Shown here one piece after another: positions 59,045-64,000 of a stretch of 64,000 nt of DNA (positions within the stretch are counted from its first letter, which is position 1; each line of letters starts with the position of its first letter). The notes under the pieces were generated by a model. The model saw nothing but the letters and a program-made list of their open reading frames with translations. It made no database searches and was not told where the DNA came from. This stretch comes from Pyrus communis. Its lineage: Eukaryota > Streptophyta > Magnoliopsida > Rosales > Rosaceae. A program made the position numbers and the translations under genes. The stretch spans positions 26,074,735-26,138,734 of the forward strand of contig NC_084806.1 in NCBI RefSeq assembly GCF_963583255.1. Reading direction: 5' to 3'.

Positions 59045-60990
59045 GTCTGCAGTTTATCTTTTCCTAGTGTCATACTCGAGGCTAGATTGGCGAGAGCGTC
59101 TGCCATTTGATTTTCCTTTCTTGGCACATGTTCTAGTGTCACGGCCTCGAACTTTTGTAGCAGTTAAGTCGCCAGCCAGAAGTATGGGACGAGATCATAT
59201 TTCCTCACCTCATATTCAGTTAAGAGTTGATTGATTATGAGCTTGGAGTCGCCATACACCTCAAGAGCTGTGATTTCCATGTTGATCGCCATTTGGAGCC
59301 CAATGATCAACGCTTGGTATTCAGCAACATTGTTGGAGCATAGCTCACTCAGTTAGAAGGAGTAAGGTAGTATTTGCCTTTGTGGCGACATGAATACTAC
59401 TCCTGCCCTCGCTCCGTCTGCTCGTGCGGATCCGTCGAAGAACATCGTCCATGTCGGGAAGATGTCGATGTAGAACATCTCCTCGTCAGGCAAGTCGTCT
59501 GAGATTTTCCAATCAGCCGGGATTGGGTGATCGGCAAGGAAGTCTGCTAGCGCTTGTCCCTTGACGGCTTTAGCGGGGACGTAGATGATCTCATATTGAT
59601 TAAGAAGCAAAGCCCATTTAGCGAGTCGCCCTGTCAAGACTGGCTTATACATGACGTATTTGACAGGGTCGACTTTAGCAACCAAGTGGATAGTGTAAGC
59701 ATGCATGTAATGTCTGAGTTTCTGAATGGCAAACACCAAAGCGAGGCACATCTTTTCTATTGGGGAATAGTTCAACTCAGCGCCGGTGAGAGTTCGACTA
59801 AGGTACTAAAGTGCTCCTTCTTTCTGGGATTCATTCTCTTGCGCCAAGAGTGCTCCGATTGAACTTTCCTGAGCAGCAATATACAATATGAGCAGTTTCC
59901 CATGCACAGGTGCCCCCAGGACAGGTGGACTTGACAAATATTTCTTTATGCTTTCAAAAGCATTATGGCATGCTTTGTCCCATACGAATGGAACATCTTT
60001 CTTCATAAGGCGACTAAACGGTTGACAACGCCCTGCGAGGTTGGAGATGAAGCGTCTGATGAAGGCTAGCCGTCCTTGTAGACTTTTCAGCTCATGCAAG
60101 TTTCTTGGCTCGGGCATGCTTTGAATGGCCTTGATCTTTGATTGGTCCACTTCAATACCACGGTGCTTAACGATGAAGCCGAGGAATTTTCCAGAAGTGA
60201 CGCCAAACGCACACTTTAACGGGTTCATCTTGAGGTTGTATTTTCGCAGCCTTTCGAACACTATTCACAGATCCTTCAAGTGGTCTGATCTTTTCTTCGT
60301 CTTAACCACCACATCATCCACGTAACATTCTACGTTTTTGTGTAGCATGTCATTGAAGATTTTCTGCATTGCGCGTTAATACGTAGCTCCAGCGTTCTTT
60401 AGACCAAAGGGCATCACCTTGTAGCAGTAAATACCTTTTGGAGTACGAAAGGCAGTTAGTTCCTCGTCTTCGAGGGCCATGCGAATTTGATTGTACCCAG
60501 AAGAGTCATCCATGAATGATAATGCCTCATGGCCAATGGTTGCATCCACCATGATTTCAATGATTGGCAAGGGGAAGTCATCATTTGGGCAAGCATCGTT
60601 GAGGTCCCAGAAGTCTACGCAAACACGTATTTGTCCTGATTTCTTAAGGACAATGACGATGTTGGAGATCCACTTGGGGTATTGCACTTCTCAAATAAAG
60701 CCTGCTTCGATTAGCTTGTCGATCTCGACCTCGATTTGTGGGATAAGCTCATATCAATAGCGTCTTTGAGTTTGCTTTATCGGTCGTGTTCCAGGCCTGA
60801 CCACAAGATGATGAACAGCGATGATAGGGTCCAGGCCGGGCATTTCTTTGTAGGTACAAGCAAAGACGTCTTTGTACTCTAACAACAGCAGATAATACTC
60901 TTCTATCTCATCCGTACTTAATAATGCACTTACGAAGATAGGCTTTGGTTCCTTGCTTGTACCTAAGTTGAGTTCCTTGAGATCATCGAC
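59045..60990 (-). pseudogene. Gypsy reverse transcriptase and dual RNase H with multiple stops
   Basis: RT blocks are VQYPKWISNIVIVLKKSG, VCVDFWDLNDACP, FMDDSSGYNQI, MPFGLKNAGATY and the catalytic CYVDDVVVK near 60310-60330. RNase H 1 follows (GKLLILYIAAQESSIGALL to KVDPVKYV). The second RNase H (TMFFDGSARADGARAGVVF, then ELCSNNVAEYQALIIGLQ, near 59150-59450) is of the type that defines the Tat lineage. In-frame stops on the - strand are at 60754-60756, 60691-60693, 60376-60378, 60265-60267, 59806-59808, 59353-59355 and 59164-59166. The frame is otherwise continuous to about 59050, where a shift leads into integrase. Confidence 0.88.
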
Positions 60991-61014
60991 CGTGGCTTGC
61001 CCCCCATCTTCGAG

Positions 61015-63489
61015 CTATGGTGGTGCAGCAGTGACATCTTCCTCGGGGATTTCGTCTTCTTTGCCTTTTTGAATCGTGATGTGGAAGACATCTTGGACCT
61101 CCTCTTCAGTGCTGTCTTCTCGAGCTTGTTGGCATAAGGATTGTCTGGTGTGGATGATAGTACGCCTTCTTACTTTCAGTGGTCCATTTGTGTCGACCTC
61201 TAGGATTGCTTGGCGCTTCATCCTTGAAGGAATCAAGCTTCGAATATCGCCTTTTTCTGCTAACCCATCGAGCTTTTCTTCTTTTGGTGTTGTCTTCCTC
61301 TTTCCAGAAGGCTTCTCATTATCTTCAAATCTTTCCGAAGCTGATCGTCGTAGAGGAGAGATAGTTGTGTTGCTTTGTTTCTTAGGCTTTAACAACCTTT
61401 CAAACACAGAGCTTTGGGATGTTGGCGCGTTAAGCCTCTTGAAGACAGAGGTTCGGTCTTAACCACCAACGCAATTAAGCACTGAAATTCTGGAGCTTGA
61501 ATGGCTCATCCTATTGAAGACCGACGTCCAATGGGCGGGTTTAGGCTCTTCTTGGTCTTGTTCAATGCTCACGCTGACGTATTGAATGCTAGTGTTTTTT
61601 GCTTTGTTTGAAATCATCACAGGTGCATTTGGTGTGAAGCCAAGTCCGGCTTTGTTGTTGTCAACTCCATAACCATGCTCCTTCAACTTCTTTTGAGTTT
61701 TGGTAAGGTTACGTTCTTTGTCATTGACAGTGTTTGAAACCTTCTTTCCAGCCATAGCAGAAGAAGCGAAGTCGTACCCGGCCTTCGACATGAATTTGTA
61801 GGCGTTTGGGTCGAAACCTTCCTCGGTCCTCTTGGTTGGAAGAAAGCTTGATTCCACCTTCTTTGGTAGAGCTTTTATGAAGCCTTGTGATAGTTTTGCG
61901 ACCTTAGCACCCCCTAGCTTTGTCAGAGGCAAAACTGCATTCATCTTGAGCAACTTCACATTATCCGTGTGCCACTGTGTGTCGGCTTTTCTTGTTCCAG
62001 TTTCGAATGCAGATTGACCATTCTTTCTTCTTGACATCGGGATATACCGGAATATGGGTGCGTTCGGTCCTTCTGACGGCATCCTACTCCCTTTGGTTGT
62101 TGCAGGTTTAGCAAACTCGTCATCGTCTTTGCTTGAAGATGGCACGGCCTGCTCTTTTTGCTTTTTAGGCATGGCTTGCCACTCCTGCTTTTTAGGTGCT
62201 GTTTTGCTCGTGGATTTGATCTCTTCCGGAAGAGCTTTGGGTACCATGTCTTCGTCCATGTAAAACTTGGTGTCTGCAAAGTGTGATTCGGCTTCGGTGA
62301 ATGGCTTGGTGTCACCTTGGATCATCTTCACTCCTTCTCGGTAAAATTTTAGGCATTGGTGAAGGGTGGACGGTACTACCCTGTTATCGTGGATCCAAGG
62401 TCTTCCTAGGAGCAAGCTGTAGGAAGTTCTTGCATCAATCATGTGGAATATTGTGCTTGATTTGAGCTCACCAATGGTCATCTCTACTCGGATCATGCCC
62501 ATCGCCCTTTGTCCTCCTTGGTTAAAACCCTGGATCAACAGACGGCTCAGGGATAGTTCATTCACCTTGATGCCAATTATGGACATTGTTGGTTTTGGCA
62601 TGATGTTTATGGCCGACCCACCATCCACAAGCATGCGGTTGACTTTGTGTTCCCTTACGTACCCCGAGACGAAGAAAGGACGGTTGTGTTGCTTTGATCC
62701 CAGCAGTAGGTCTTCGTCAGTGAAGTTAATTGCGTCATGGGTGGCACAACATGTGGCACATTCATGTGGCTGAATCTTCGAGCCTTCGTCGTTACTTTCT
62801 TGCACTTCGTGGTCGCCAGGACTTGCCAAGACTGCTGCTAGTGCTCTTCGCATCCTTTTTGGCAATTGTAGTGTTTCCTCGATGCTAAAGTGTGTTGGCA
62901 GACCTTCTTCAGGTGCGAGGGTCTTTTCTACCTCAGTGGCGATAGCTTTGCCTTTTGAGGGATCTTCTATTTCTACTTCAACCATGTGACAGGCGACGGT
63001 AGTGCACTGTTGGAAAAAGTCATTCGGGAAGTACTCGTGCAAGGAAATGGGAACGCGTGGCTTATGCTCCATAGGTTCCCCAGCATATGTTGTCTTATCA
63101 TCCTTTCTTTTAGGCTTCCCATTGTTGCGGCCGTGGTGATTTCTTCTTTGTTCCACCTTTAGCTGTATGACCCGTGGTCTTGGCTTCCTTGTCTTTTTGT
63201 AGGTTACCAATATTCATCCTTCTTCATCATCGGTATGCGCATCTTGGTCGCTTTCCCCCAGCGATGGTTGTGTAGGAGGTGCCGTGTAGCTTGAGCATTC
63301 ACGGGAATAGTCAGGTGTCTCTTGGAGAGGCACGGGATCGAACGATCCAAACGCAATTGTAGTGGTATGCGTTGCGGCCGTGTCCTCAATGTCGAGCTCA
63401 ATTTGCCCTTGTTGTGCTAACTTCATGATGAGTTCTTTAAGAACGAAGCACTTGCCAACAGGATGGCTCACAATACGATGGTACTTGCA
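61015..63489 (-). pseudogene. Gypsy gag remnant and aspartic protease
   Basis: The frame starts abruptly at 63489 with CKYHRIVSHPVGKC, normally inside gag; everything before it is lost at the junction with LTR sequence. It continues with one TGA (63214-63216) through a basic linker to the protease, RMLVDGGSAINIMP and SLLLGRPWIH, near 62390-62660. In-frame stops follow at 61459-61461 and 61015-61017. The same frame continues into RT. The catalytic Asp is present in a DGGS variant of the usual DSG/DTG. Confidence 0.82.
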
Positions 63490-64000
63490 GAATGGGTGTA
63501 TAGGTTTGCTGAGATTGTTGATCCAAAGGGTCGTCGGGGCTTGATCTAAGGATGAACAGTTGATGAATGGGTCTTCAAGGGGCGTTGGGCTTGATCTTGA
63601 AGAATGGGTATATGGGTTTGTTGATTCTTTTGTTAATCCAAAGGGCCGTTGGGGCTTGATCTTAGGATGAACAGATGATGAACGATGAACGCTTTCTTCA
63701 AGGGCCGTCAGGGCTTGATCTCGAAGGTTGAGGGAAGTTTCTTCAAGGGTCGTCGAGGCTTGATCTTGAAGGGGGATTTTACGAAGAACAAAGAGGGTTT
63801 TACTAATCTTTCGGGGTTTGCTTTAGAGCTTTTGGAGTTTCAAAGCTTCAAGGTTTTGGTGTGATGTAAATTCCTCTCTTTTCTCTTGATGGAGAAGGCT
63901 ATTTATAGGCCAAGAGAGTGAATCACCACCATCCATTTTTTGGTGAAGTGAGTGGAGTTGGTAGGTGAAGTAAATGTGTAATGTAGGTGAAATGAATGTG
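63490..64000 (-). repeat. Gypsy 5' LTR, partial
   Basis: This direct copy of about 48936-49446 has only scattered substitutions, including the TATA box GGCCTATAAATAGCC near 63896 on the - strand. The U5 side is missing at the gag junction (63489/63490). The other side continues past the window end, with about 80 bp expected to the TGTAGACACC terminus. Confidence 0.85.

Larger units (their letters stand above)
48840..64000 (-). mobile_element. Ty3/Gypsy retrotransposon, Tat-lineage type, with antisense accessory ORFs
   Basis: Direct LTR copies lie at about 48840-49525 and from 63490 to beyond the window. The - strand carries gag remnant, protease, RT, RNase H, a second RNase H and integrase (63489-57716). 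Pol is followed by about 8 kb before the 3' LTR, which begins TGTAGACACCGAAATTTC (- strand from 49525) and is preceded by a purine tract (GAAGTGGGGGCATT, 49526-49539). The second RNase H and the long region after pol are features of the Tat lineage. The extra region holds two + strand ORFs. No target duplication can be checked because the upper LTR runs off the window. Confidence 0.85.

Overview
This is plant nuclear DNA: GT-AG introns, AT-rich intergenic sequence and a mix of LTR retrotransposons, a Cassandra-type TRIM and MITEs. The element families recall Rosaceae (apple/pear type), but that is inference without a database search. Only two host genes look substantially complete. No prokaryotic gene, CRISPR array or tRNA was seen.

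1-6.3 kb: a seven-exon Qa-SNARE syntaxin gene of the SYP22/VAM3 type on the + strand. It reads cleanly from ATG to stop (275 aa) and has a hAT-type MITE with an exact 8-bp target duplication in intron 4. 6.3-10.6 kb: intergenic debris with a small duplicated peptide fragment, a decayed RNase H-like (LINE) remnant, a Lys-rich exon remnant and a Cassandra TRIM carrying a 5S rRNA-like segment.

10.8-17.0 kb: 5' fragments of two host genes on the - strand, a CCCH/WD40 (ZFWD) protein and the proteasome adaptor ECM29. A 5.38-kb Ty1/Copia element with nearly identical LTRs and a perfect CCGAC target duplication splits the ECM29 first exon.

17.4-27.6 kb: a very large - strand gene of about 2,600 codons in 12 exons. 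It joins a SEN1/UPF1-like SF1 helicase half, a UvrD-like helicase half and a TPR-like C-terminal region (TRANK1-like). Every exon junction keeps phase, but exon 11 has a one-base homopolymer frameshift.

28.1-35.5 kb: an old Gypsy-type element with a decayed gag and protease but no visible RT or integrase. It contains a striking 36-bp tandem repeat arranged as a four-unit higher-order array. 36.2-40.0 kb: a second copy of the small peptide fragment, then a three-level nest in which a PIF/Harbinger MITE sits in the TIR of a hAT element and a long-TIR Mutator-like element sits in its body. 41-48.6 kb: a 54-bp tandem repeat, a decayed Copia element, a retroelement-associated ORF with stops, and 96-bp and 28-bp tandem repeats.

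48.8-64.0 kb: a Ty3/Gypsy element of Tat-lineage type, with pol on the - strand and a second RNase H domain. Between pol and its 3' LTR it carries two oppositely oriented (+) reading frames, an intact 205-aa coiled-coil protein and a plant-mobile-domain (PMD) protein. Its pol frame is still traceable but has ten in-frame stops, mostly where CGA or CAA would be expected. The antisense PMD/coiled-coil module, the 36-bp higher-order repeat, the transposon nest and the Copia-split ECM29 exon are the most interesting parts of the window.
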